Origin: Bradyrhizobiaceae bacterium
GTDB lineage: Bacteria; Pseudomonadota; Alphaproteobacteria; Rhizobiales; Hyphomicrobiaceae
Assembly (NCBI GenBank): GCA_947475855.1
Contig: CANJPN010000056.1
Coordinates: 1 to 17,388, forward strand
Length of the DNA stretch: 17,388 bases
Direction: 5' to 3'
The position numbers and the translations under genes are program-made. The notes under the pieces were generated by a model, which ran no database searches, was not told the origin of the DNA, and saw nothing but the letters and a program-made list of their open reading frames with translations. Shown here piece by piece: positions 7,363 through 14,650 of this stretch (positions are counted from its first letter, which is position 1; each line of letters starts with the position of its first letter).

Positions 7363-9696
7363 TTGACAGACCGGGAGCCCAAGAACGAGCGTCGAACGAC
7401 CTCGCCACAACGGCGGGGCGGCGGAGACTCGCGGGCGCTTCCCACTGAACCCGCCTTGCGGGTTTTCATGCGCCGCTTGCGTGAGATCCTGGACGAGCCC
7501 GGCGACGGCCAATCGCGCTTGGACAAGATCGTCAGGCAGATTTCAGGCCTCATGGTCGCCGAGGTCTGTTCGATTTACTTCAAGCGGCAAGACAGTTCAC
7601 TGGAGCTGTTCGCCTCCGAAGGTCTAAATCCCACGTCGGTGCACCGTACACTCCTGAAGCGCGGTGAAGGTCTCGTCGGCCGCTGCGCCGAGCTTGCCAT
7701 TCCCGTAAACGAACCGGACGCCCAGAAACATCCCGCTTTCTCCTACCGGCCGGAAACGGGCGAAGAAATCTACCATTCGCTGTTGGCCGTGCCGATCCTG
7801 CGCGGCGGCGTAACGCTTGGCGTCATCGTCGTGCAGAACAAGACGCCGCGCGTTTATTCCGAGGAGGATGTCGACGTTCTGCAGGCGGCGACGATGGTGA
7901 TCGCAGAGCAGGTCGTGTCGGGCGCCGTCGCTGGCATCGGCAGCGCCGTCGAGATTTCGAAGTCGCTGTCGGTTGTGGTCAAGGGTGAGCCGATCTCCGA
8001 TGGAATAGCGCTCGGCCATGTCGTGCTGCACGAGCCGCGCATCGCGGTGACGGTCTTGCTGTCGGACGACCCGGAGGCGGAGCTCGGCCGGCTCGAGGCA
8101 GCCCATATCAGGTTACACGAACTGCTCGACGAAATGATGAAGCAGGAGGCTATGTCGGCTGCTGGCGCACACCGGGAAGTGCTCGAAGCCTACCAGATGT
8201 TCGCCAACGACAAGGGCTGGATCCGCCGCATGCGTGCGGCCGTCGAAGAAGGCTTGACGGCCGAGGCTGCGGTCGAGCGCGTCCATAACGCGACGCGCAC
8301 TCAGATGTTGCGGCAGAACGATCCATTCTGGCGCGAGCGTCTGCGCGATCTCGAAGATCTCTCGGACCGGCTGCTCCGTATCCTTGCCGGCCGGACTTCG
8401 GCCTCTGATCATCTGGCTGAACTGCCCGACGACGTAATCCTCGTCGCGCGCACGATGGGGCCAGCCGAGCTGCTCGACTACGACCGCACGAAGTTGCGCG
8501 GGCTGGTGATCGAGGATGGCAGCGGACAGAGCCACGTCGCGATCGTCGCCCGCGCGCTGGAGCTTGCCGCAGTCGGCGGCGCACATCGCATCATCGAGCG
8601 CGTCTCGACCGGCGATCCGGCGATCGTGGACGCGGAAACCGGCGAAGTGCATCTGCGCCCGTCGCCGGAAGTGATCCAGGCCTATTCCGATCGCGTGCGC
8701 TTCAGGGCGCGGCGGCAGGAGCGTTACCAGAGCCTGCGCGACAGCCCAGCGGTGACGACGGACGACGTCCGCGTCGAGCTGAACATCAACGCGGGACTGC
8801 TCGTCGACGTGCCGCATCTGCACGAAGCAGGCGCAGATGGCATCGGCCTGTTCCGCACCGAGCTCCAATTCATGGTGGCGCCTTCGCTTCCCCGCTACGA
8901 GGCGCAGGTGGCCATGTACCGGCAGGTTCTAGAAGAAGCGAAAGGCAAGCGTGTCGTGTTTCGCGCGCTCGACATCGGCGGCGACAAAGTGCTGCCGTAC
9001 GTGCGCCACGCCTCTGAGGAAAACCCTGCCTTGGGTTGGCGGGCGATCCGCTTCCTGCTCGACCGCAGCGCGCTGCTGCGACTGCAGATGCGCGCGCTGT
9101 TGACCGCGGCCAGCGGACGCGAGCTCAGCGTGATGCTGCCGATGGTGACGGTACGCTCCGAACTCGAGCAGGCGCGTGAGCTGATCGCTAACGAAGTCCG
9201 CTGGCTCCAGGCGCGCGGCGATGCTGGTCCGGCGACCATTCGCGTCGGCGCGATGATCGAGGTGCCCGCCGCTCTGTTCGATCTCGATGGCGTGATGGGC
9301 AAATCGGATTTCATTTCCGTGGGCAGCAACGACCTGATGCAATTCCTGTTTGCTGCCGACCGGGGCAATCCGAAAGTCGGCGGCCGCTATGACGCCATGT
9401 CGGTATCGGCGCTGAGGGCGCTGAAGTCGATCGTGACGGGCGGGCAGAAGACAAGTACGCACGTCACACTTTGTGGTGAAATGGCAGGCCGGCCGCTCGA
9501 ATGCATGGCGCTGATCGGGCTGGGCTTTCGGTCGTTGTCTGTGTCGCCGGCTTCGGTCGGTCCGATCAAGGCGATGATCCGGTCCCTCGATGCCTCGCGG
9601 ATCGCTGCGCGCCTCGACGACCTGATGGAGCGCGGAGACGGCAACATCCGCACTTCGCTCAAAGCGTTTGCGGAGAGCTACAGCGTCGAGATTTGA
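7363..9696 (+). CDS. ptsP: PTS-Ntr Enzyme I (phosphoenolpyruvate-protein phosphotransferase PtsP)
   Basis: First enzyme of the nitrogen phosphotransferase system: it autophosphorylates from PEP and passes the phosphate to NPr, then EIIA-Ntr, to regulate rather than transport. The 777 residues contain an N-terminal GAF sensory domain (about 40-185; rhizobial GAF domains of this enzyme respond to glutamine), the Enzyme I helical N-terminal domain (about 205-345), the phosphohistidine domain with GSGQSHVAIVAR (H391), and the PEP-binding barrel with IGLFRTELQFM (494-504), RALDIGGDKVLPY (534-546), SVGSNDLMQFLFAADR (652-667) and catalytic cysteine C704 in LCGEMAGRP. All key residues are present. 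The TTG at 7363 is the first usable start after an in-frame stop at 7309; ATG 7468 is possible but would remove PALRVF, which looks conserved. Located between lysC and panE. Confidence 0.95.
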   Translation: MTDREPKNERRTTSPQRRGGGDSRALPTEPALRVFMRRLREILDEPGDGQSRLDKIVRQISGLMVAEVCSIYFKRQDSSLELFASEGLNPTSVHRTLLKRGEGLVGRCAELAIPVNEPDAQKHPAFSYRPETGEEIYHSLLAVPILRGGVTLGVIVVQNKTPRVYSEEDVDVLQAATMVIAEQVVSGAVAGIGSAVEISKSLSVVVKGEPISDGIALGHVVLHEPRIAVTVLLSDDPEAELGRLEAAHIRLHELLDEMMKQEAMSAAGAHREVLEAYQMFANDKGWIRRMRAAVEEGLTAEAAVERVHNATRTQMLRQNDPFWRERLRDLEDLSDRLLRILAGRTSASDHLAELPDDVILVARTMGPAELLDYDRTKLRGLVIEDGSGQSHVAIVARALELAAVGGAHRIIERVSTGDPAIVDAETGEVHLRPSPEVIQAYSDRVRFRARRQERYQSLRDSPAVTTDDVRVELNINAGLLVDVPHLHEAGADGIGLFRTELQFMVAPSLPRYEAQVAMYRQVLEEAKGKRVVFRALDIGGDKVLPYVRHASEENPALGWRAIRFLLDRSALLRLQMRALLTAASGRELSVMLPMVTVRSELEQARELIANEVRWLQARGDAGPATIRVGAMIEVPAALFDLDGVMGKSDFISVGSNDLMQFLFAADRGNPKVGGRYDAMSVSALRALKSIVTGGQKTSTHVTLCGEMAGRPLECMALIGLGFRSLSVSPASVGPIKAMIRSLDASRIAARLDDLMERGDGNIRTSLKAFAESYSVEI
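7448..7466 (+). promoter_or_regulatory. Terminator-like hairpin inside the first codons of ptsP
   Basis: AACCCGC-CTT-GCGGGTT followed by TT forms a 7-bp stem with a 3-nt loop and a short T-tract, ending directly before the in-frame ATG at 7468. It lies 85 bp into ptsP if translation begins at TTG 7363. Translating ribosomes would mask it; otherwise it could act as an attenuator between lysC and ptsP. Function is unproven. Confidence 0.3.
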
Positions 9697-9747
9697 CGGC
9701 GTCGCGAAGGCTCATCAAGCGTCATTCAGGCCAGCAAGGGCAAGCAC

Positions 9748-10695
9748 ATGAAGATCGCGATGGTCGGCTCAGGTGGTGTCGGCGGGTATTTCGGTGCGGG
9801 GTTGTCTCGCGGCGGGGCGGATGTCCATTTCATAGCGCGCGGCGCACATCTGGCGGCGATGCGTGAGCGCGGCCTCACGATCGAAGGGCACGGCGAACCG
9901 ATACTGCTGCCCAAGGTGCAGGCGACATCCGATACTGCCAGCATCGGCGTGTGCGATCTCGTCGTCATCGGCGTTAAACTCTGGGACACGGCCGCCGTGC
10001 TCGAACAGATCCGGCAGCTCGTTGGCCCTAAGACGACGATCATCTCGTTCCAGAACGGCGTGACGAAGCGCGACCTGATCCGCTCGGCCAATCCCGGCGC
10101 ACACGTAATGGACGGTGTCGCCTATGTCGCCACGACGATCGATAGGCCTGGCGTGATCCGGCGTACCGGCCCACTGGAGCGGCTGATCTTCGGCGAGATC
10201 GCGGGTGGGCCTTCGGTGGTCGGTGAGCAGCTACTCGGGATCGCGCGCAAGGGCGGCATAAATGCGGAGGTGAGTACCGACGTTACGCGCGAGGTTTGGC
10301 AGAAATTCGTATTCCTGATTGGACTGTCTTCGACGACGACCTCGATGCGTAGCCGCATCGGGCCGATCCGCTCTAACCCGCAGACCCGCGCGTTCATGCT
10401 CGACGTCATGCGCGAGGTGGTTGCCGTCGGGCGCGCGCTGGGCGTTCAACTCGACGCCGACTATGCCGAGCAGAGGCTGGAGTTCGCCGATGGCGTCTCG
10501 CCCGATATGACATCGTCGATGCATCACGATCTGGAACGCGGCAACAAGCTCGAGCTGCCCTGGCTGTCGGGCGCTGTCGTCGAGTTGGGCGCGAAGGCCG
10601 GCATTGCGACGCCGCTCAACCGGGCCGTGCGCGATATTCTCACATTGCACTCGACAGGTCCGCACCCGGAGCGTGCGTCAGCGCGCAACGCTTAG
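9748..10695 (+). CDS. panE: 2-dehydropantoate 2-reductase (ketopantoate reductase)
   Basis: Reduces 2-dehydropantoate to (R)-pantoate with NADPH in pantothenate/CoA synthesis; cytoplasmic. The 315-residue length is normal. The N-terminal Rossmann fold begins at residue 1 with KIAMVGSGGVGGYFGAGLS, containing GxGGxG, followed by HFIARGAH (28-34), where the Arg is the usual NADPH phosphate contact. FQNGV (101-105) and the VWQKF segment with K186 correspond to the family's substrate-binding Asn and catalytic Lys; SSMHHDLERGNKLEL (257-271) matches the conserved C-terminal SSM..D...G..tE block. ATG 9748 has AAGGGCAAG upstream. The gene is 51 bp downstream of ptsP and may share its transcript. Some paralogues in this family act on other keto acids, so the exact substrate is less certain than the fold. 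Confidence 0.85.
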   Translation: MKIAMVGSGGVGGYFGAGLSRGGADVHFIARGAHLAAMRERGLTIEGHGEPILLPKVQATSDTASIGVCDLVVIGVKLWDTAAVLEQIRQLVGPKTTIISFQNGVTKRDLIRSANPGAHVMDGVAYVATTIDRPGVIRRTGPLERLIFGEIAGGPSVVGEQLLGIARKGGINAEVSTDVTREVWQKFVFLIGLSSTTTSMRSRIGPIRSNPQTRAFMLDVMREVVAVGRALGVQLDADYAEQRLEFADGVSPDMTSSMHHDLERGNKLELPWLSGAVVELGAKAGIATPLNRAVRDILTLHSTGPHPERASARNA

Positions 10696-10827
10696 ATGCT
10701 TTCGTCCGACGTCGCGAAAGACGCATTGACCGAATTGGCGACGCGCAACAATGTCTTCCTACCGGTTCATGGCGTGCGCAAGCCGCAGTGGCGTTCCGGA
10801 ATCCGCGGCGCCGCCAGCACGGCATAA
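10696..10827 (+). CDS. Possible 43-residue small protein
   Basis: An ORF opens with ATG at 10696, immediately after the panE stop codon, and closes with TAA at 10825-10827. It encodes 43 residues starting MLSSDVAKDALTELATRN and ending RGAASTA. About three quarters of its third positions are G or C, similar to neighbouring genes, and the abutting stop/start arrangement would permit translational coupling. No motif, signal peptide or membrane segment is visible. It could be a genuine small gene, a remnant of a longer one, or chance. Confidence 0.3.
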   Translation: MLSSDVAKDALTELATRNNVFLPVHGVRKPQWRSGIRGAASTA

Positions 10828-10848
10828 TGGTCAGCTCGAGCTTTCAGC

Positions 10849-12087
10849 ATGGATGCGATACACTTCGATCAACTCGAAACGCGCGAGCCGGCGGCACGCG
10901 AGCGAGCTCAATTCGCGATGCTCCCGGGCCTGCTGCAAAGGGCGGTGAGCCAGGCGCCCGGTTGGGCACGACATCTCGAAGGGGTCGAGCCTTCGGCCGT
11001 AACCAGCCGTGAGGCGCTCGCGCGCTTGCCGCTGCTGCGCAAGGCTTCGCTGAAAGATCTGCAAGCGCGGCGGCCGCCGTTCGGAGGATTTGCAGTTTCC
11101 GAGGCTGGCACGCTTGCCCGCATTTTCATGTCGCCAGGGCCTATTTACGAACCCGAAGGTTGCGGCGAGGACTGGTGGCGCTCCGCCAGGGCGCTCTATG
11201 CCGCCGGCTTTCGCTCCGGCGACGTCGTGCTGAACACTTTCTCCTACCATTTGACCCCGGGTGGCTGGATACTCGACGCGGGCCTCAAGGCACTCGGTTG
11301 CACCGTCATTCCGGCTGGCCCCGCCAATACAGAGCAGCAGATCGAAGCAATCGCGCACTTGAAACCGACCGCCTATGTCGGCGTGCCGGACTTCTTGAAG
11401 ATCCTGCTCGACAAGGCTCGCGAAGCGGGCAAACCGGCAAGCTCGATCAACAAGGCGCTGGTTTCGGGTGGGGCGTTGTTCCCATCTCTTCGGCAAGAAT
11501 ACAGGCAGCGTGGGGTCTCTGTATTCCAAGCCTATGCCATCGCAGATGCAGGCGTGATCGCCTACGAAAGCCCTTCGCTCGAGGGGATGATCATCGATGA
11601 AGGCGTGCTGATCGAGATCGTGCGTCCGGGTACGGGAGATCCGGTGCCGGACGGCGAGGTTGGCGAAGTCGTGGTGACTGCGTTCAATCGGGACTATCCG
11701 ATGTTCAGGCTAGCCACGGGCGATCTATCGGCCGTGTTGGCAGGTGCCAGCTCGTGCGGCCGCACAAATATGCGGATCAAGGGCTGGCTTGGGCGTGCCG
11801 ACCAGACCACGAAGGTCAAGGGCATGTTCGTACATCCCGAGCAGATCGCGGATGTCGCCAAGCGCCATCCCGAACTCGGCCGGATGCGGCTCGTCGTCAG
11901 CCGTGCGGGCGAGGTCGATTCGATGGCGCTGAAAGTGGAGGCTACGTCGCAGGATGTGGCGCTAGCTCTGGCGGTTGCGGCGACGCTCGCCGATATCACG
12001 AAACTCAAGGGCGAGGTGCAACTCGTCGCGCCGGGTTCGCTGCCAAATGATGGCAAAGTGATCGCCGACGACCGCAGCTACGGATGA
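10849..12087 (+). CDS. PaaK-like adenylate-forming CoA ligase / AMP-binding protein
   Basis: A 412-residue member of the phenylacetate-CoA ligase (PaaK)-like branch of the ANL superfamily, which activates a carboxylic acid with ATP and transfers it to CoA. Visible motifs: RIFMSPGPIYEPEG (91-104) at the position of the A3 phosphate-binding loop, AYAIADAG (228-235) for A5, FRLATGDLSAV (286-296) for A7 with the ribose-binding Asp, and GWLGRADQTTKVKGMFVHP (312-330) for A8. The C-terminal GK (402-403) corresponds to the A10 lysine region. The A3 loop lacks the usual T-S-G-T-T-G glycine/threonine pattern, a feature I associate with a particular proteobacterial subfamily often found with branched-chain-type ABC transporters, absent here. 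ATG 10849 has no strong ribosome-binding site. The substrate is not predictable. Confidence 0.8.
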   Translation: MDAIHFDQLETREPAARERAQFAMLPGLLQRAVSQAPGWARHLEGVEPSAVTSREALARLPLLRKASLKDLQARRPPFGGFAVSEAGTLARIFMSPGPIYEPEGCGEDWWRSARALYAAGFRSGDVVLNTFSYHLTPGGWILDAGLKALGCTVIPAGPANTEQQIEAIAHLKPTAYVGVPDFLKILLDKAREAGKPASSINKALVSGGALFPSLRQEYRQRGVSVFQAYAIADAGVIAYESPSLEGMIIDEGVLIEIVRPGTGDPVPDGEVGEVVVTAFNRDYPMFRLATGDLSAVLAGASSCGRTNMRIKGWLGRADQTTKVKGMFVHPEQIADVAKRHPELGRMRLVVSRAGEVDSMALKVEATSQDVALALAVAATLADITKLKGEVQLVAPGSLPNDGKVIADDRSYG

Positions 12088-12106
12088 AGTTCAGGGCGAG
12101 CTTCGA

Positions 12107-12586
12107 TCAAGCCTTCTTCTCCACCTGCTGCTTCAATCGCTCCGCGAGCTGAAGCAGTACTTTGCCGATCGAGCCGCTGTCGAGATCGTCCTTGTTGATC
12201 GCGTCGGCAACTCCCAGACGCAGCAACTCGGTGCGCCGATTGCGGTTCAATGCACCGCTGACGACGACGATAGGACCTGTAAATCCCGCGCGGCGAATCA
12301 GGGGGAGAGCATCGTCGGCCCTGTCAGTCGGGCCCATGTAGTCGTCGAGCATCACCAGGTGGGGCAGCTTCGCGAGCAAAAGATCGATACCGCTGGTCAG
12401 CGTTCGCGCGCGGCGTACTTCGATGTCGTAGCCATAGATCGTCCGCAACGTCGCCAATAGTCGATCACTGTCCAGGCGCTCATCCTCGAAGACGACGATG
12501 TCGTGAAACTTCGGCATCTCCTTGCTGAGGCGCGCGAGGTCGCTTTTCTCGACGAGGTATTCGGCGCCGGTGCCCTTCGAATTCAT
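12107..12586 (-). CDS. Stand-alone response-regulator receiver protein
   Basis: A 159-residue protein consisting of one receiver (CheY-like) domain with a 28-residue N-terminal extension and no output domain. The acidic pocket is FEDER (E34, D35, E36), the probable phospho-acceptor is D81 in LVMLDDYMG, followed by the conserved Ser in VVVSGAL (S110) and the Lys in INKDDL (K132). It should be phosphorylated by a histidine kinase and act by protein contact. ATG 12586 was chosen because AGGAG lies 6 nt upstream; a TTG at 12592 overlaps that site. The adjacent upstream gene on the same strand encodes a histidine kinase, the obvious partner, but 281 bp separate them, so this gene may have its own promoter. 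It converges with the ligase gene, whose stop is 19 bp away. Confidence 0.88.
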   Translation of the reverse strand: MNSKGTGAEYLVEKSDLARLSKEMPKFHDIVVFEDERLDSDRLLATLRTIYGYDIEVRRARTLTSGIDLLLAKLPHLVMLDDYMGPTDRADDALPLIRRAGFTGPIVVVSGALNRNRRTELLRLGVADAINKDDLDSGSIGKVLLQLAERLKQQVEKKA

Positions 12587-12867
12587 GCTCAACTCCTACT
12601 ACATTCGAATGCCGATGCCGCGCCGAACGATGCGCGGCTTAGATTTTCCGTTCTCGAGCATTCGATTTCCGGGCCGTGGGAAGCCGGTCTACCCCAGCCA
12701 GCACCCGAATTTGCAGTCTAACAGACAAATGAATTCACACAAAGAGCATGAACGTTTCGTTGAAGATGCGAACTGATTATTACGTAGGACCAAGGGAATT
12801 GGCAGGCTGATAAACTGGTAAATCCAGAGCTGATCATTGCCAGCCGAGCGCCACTACCAAGGTCCAC
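12587..12867. promoter_or_regulatory. Gap between kinase and receiver genes, probable receiver-gene promoter region
   Basis: This 281-bp stretch has no supported gene and is more AT-rich than its flanks around 12700-12800. On the minus strand a weak TTTGTG-N17-TAGACT pair is visible near 12719-12747, which would give a leader of more than 100 nt. No stem with a T-tract is seen after the kinase stop, so read-through from the kinase gene remains possible. Confidence 0.3.
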
Positions 12868-14046
12868 TCACGGCTTGTTGGCGGTGCCGTCCTGAACGAG
12901 AAGCTCGCCCGGCCACTGAAGGCGGAACGTTGTACCCCGCCGTTCGCGGGGCGCGGATTCGAGCGTCAACGTCGCGCCGTTCGTCTCCACGGTCTTGCGC
13001 ACGAACGACAAGCCGATGCCGCTGCTGCGCTCGTCGGAGGCGGGCTTCAGTTCCAGCTTGCGGAACGGCTGGAATATCGCTTCGTGGTACTTCGAATCAA
13101 TGCCGGGGCCATCGTCTCCGATCGACACTTCGACGCCGCTCTTGATCGGCCGGGCAGACAACGTGAGGCGTCCGTCGGTGCGATCATGGTGCTTGATCGC
13201 GTTGTCGATGAGATTGCGCAGCACGACATCGAGCGCGGCTGACACCGTGCGCATCAGCGGCCATTGCCCGGTGATCTCGATCGTGAAGCCACGCGGCCGG
13301 GGCAGCGACGCGATAATCGTCTCGACAAGCGCCTGGGTGTCGGTATCGCTGCTCGATTCCTCGCCGTTTGGGCCGATGCGGGCGTAGGTCAGGAGATCCG
13401 TGAGCATGCGTGACATTCGGCGCGCCTGTTGCTTCAGATCGGCCAGAAGGGCGTGTGCGGTAGCGGTGTCGGCTCTGTCCAGGGCCTGCTCGATGTCCTC
13501 GGCCAGATAGCGAAGCCCGCGCATTGGCGACTTCAGATCATGCGAGATGATATTGGCAAACTCGTCGAGTTCGCGATTGACGCGCGTGAGTTCAGTGTTG
13601 GCGTGCTCCAGCGCCTTCGCTTGCTCGATGCTCTTGGCCTCGGCCAGAGCGCGTCTGCGGCTCTGGTTTTCCAGCTCGGCCTCGATGCCGGACTGGTGCG
13701 TCGTGCGCACGACGATGATGAGAAAGCGCCGGCTGGTATCGAGCCAATGGACGTAGAGACTGAGGCGAGGACTTTCCTGCTTGGCATCGACGATCTTGAC
13801 GTTGGCTAACTCGAATCGATGGCGGGGATTGGCGCGCAGAGCGCGGATATCGTCCTCGCAGCCGAAGAGCGGCAGGAATGCGAGCCCGACGGGCTGATCG
13901 AGGCTGACGAAATCCACAAGGCTGCCTGCCCGCTCACGAACCGTGAGATCCTCATCGAGCCAGACCAGCCCGCAGAAGCCACGGTCAATCAGGAACGACG
14001 ACGCCTCGACGAGGGTATGGCTATCGTGCGCGGCTGGCTTCGTCAC
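12868..14046 (-). CDS. Soluble sensor histidine kinase (PAS-like sensor, HisKA, HATPase)
   Basis: A 392-residue kinase without membrane segments, so it senses a cytoplasmic cue. Residues about 15-115 look like a divergent PAS domain (GFCGLVWLDEDLTVRERAG opening), followed by a coiled coil rich in Ala/Glu/Gln (about 120-165). The dimerisation/phosphoacceptor helix is ANIISHDLKSPMRGL with phospho-acceptor H169. The catalytic domain has the N box LRNLIDNAIKH (N278, N282), G1 box GDDGPGID (310-317), F-box region IFQPFRKL (324-331) and G2 box SSGIGLSFV (341-349). All catalytic residues are present. The start is GTG at 14046, with GAGG upstream inside the end of the small-GTPase gene; the two genes are 6 bp apart and almost certainly translationally coupled. 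Its expected target is the receiver protein encoded downstream. Kinases with this phytochrome-like HDL-x-x-P-L/M-R core often pair with single-domain receivers. Confidence 0.92.
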   Translation of the reverse strand: MTKPAAHDSHTLVEASSFLIDRGFCGLVWLDEDLTVRERAGSLVDFVSLDQPVGLAFLPLFGCEDDIRALRANPRHRFELANVKIVDAKQESPRLSLYVHWLDTSRRFLIIVVRTTHQSGIEAELENQSRRRALAEAKSIEQAKALEHANTELTRVNRELDEFANIISHDLKSPMRGLRYLAEDIEQALDRADTATAHALLADLKQQARRMSRMLTDLLTYARIGPNGEESSSDTDTQALVETIIASLPRPRGFTIEITGQWPLMRTVSAALDVVLRNLIDNAIKHHDRTDGRLTLSARPIKSGVEVSIGDDGPGIDSKYHEAIFQPFRKLELKPASDERSSGIGLSFVRKTVETNGATLTLESAPRERRGTTFRLQWPGELLVQDGTANKP

Positions 14047-14052
14047 GGTGCC

Positions 14053-14571
14053 TCATCGCTCCAGCTTCATGATCTCGACCGCGGCGTCGTGAAAGGCTTC
14101 GGCGACGTTCTCGCCAGACAAGGCGCTCGTCTGGAACACCGGTATCTTTGTCGCGATCAGACGTTGGCGGATCTCGCTGACGGCGGGATCCTCTTCAAGG
14201 TCCACTTTGTTGAGGATGTAGGCGTAGTATCGGCCTGGCATCACGTCTTCGTAGAGGCGGCCGAGCTTGAGCATACTCTCGACGGTCGAAGGTCGGGTTA
14301 TGTCGGCGACAATCATGGCCGCTTGCGCCTGGCGCGCAAAGTACTGGCGGAAGATGCTCTCGCCGTGGCTGCCGTCCGTATCCCACACGAGGAACTTGAA
14401 CGGGATGCCTTCCGGATCCGGCTTGACGTCGTAGGAATAGATGTCGACTCCGATCGTCGCCTTGTAGTTGTCGCCGAAATGGCCGAACGACAGGCGGCGC
14501 GAAATCGACGTTTTGCCGACGCCGATCTCGCCCAGCATCAGTACCTTCTTGGTGATCAAGTTGGCGCTCAT
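14053..14571 (-). CDS. Ras/Rab-like small GTPase
   Basis: A 172-residue protein of classic Ras-superfamily size that should switch between GTP and GDP forms. All G motifs are visible: G1/P-loop GEIGVGKTS (14-22), G2 Thr in KATIGVD (T39, Rab-like context), G3 FLVWDTDGSHG (60-70), G4 NKVD (121-124) and G5 TSALSG (148-153). In G3 the usual DTAGQE is DTDGSH, so the position of the catalytic Gln of Ras (Q61) is Ser; intrinsic hydrolysis is likely low and dependent on a partner. There is no C-terminal cysteine for lipidation. ATG 14571 has AAGGTGG upstream. It lies between the envelope-protein gene (79 bp upstream) and the histidine kinase gene (6 bp downstream), suggesting that it works with one or both. 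MglA-type or Rup-type bacterial GTPases are the nearest known groups. Confidence 0.9.
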   Translation of the reverse strand: MSANLITKKVLMLGEIGVGKTSISRRLSFGHFGDNYKATIGVDIYSYDVKPDPEGIPFKFLVWDTDGSHGESIFRQYFARQAQAAMIVADITRPSTVESMLKLGRLYEDVMPGRYYAYILNKVDLEEDPAVSEIRQRLIATKIPVFQTSALSGENVAEAFHDAAVEIMKLER

Positions 14572-14593
14572 GTCGCCACCTTGGGCGGAGCCA

Positions 14594-14613
14594 TCGCCAG
14601 CACATACTGGCGA
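14594..14613 (-). promoter_or_regulatory. Stem-loop between envelope-protein and GTPase genes
   Basis: A perfect 7-bp stem (TCGCCAG / CTGGCGA) with a 6-nt loop lies 23 bp upstream of the GTPase ATG in the 79-bp intercistronic gap. No T-tract follows on the minus strand, so it is not a typical terminator. It could stabilise or help process the mRNA and set the ratio of GTPase to envelope protein. Confidence 0.4.
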
Positions 14614-14650
14614 AAGGGACAGCAGGCCGATCGGAATGCAGCGAGCATTG

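Noticed and set aside
7363..7368. Perfect -35 hexamer TTGACA at the ptsP start codon
   Set aside because: No acceptable -10 element occurs 16-18 nt downstream, so it is more likely the TTG start codon with its next codon.
5679..7553. Very long minus-strand open frame opposite lysC (over 600 codons)
   Set aside because: It is antisense to a clear aspartate kinase and rich in Arg, His, Asp and Val, as expected for the mirror frame of a GC-rich gene; no domain is recognisable.
8113..8868. Minus-strand open frame opposite ptsP
   Set aside because: Lies wholly within the Enzyme I gene, whose catalytic motifs are intact on the plus strand.
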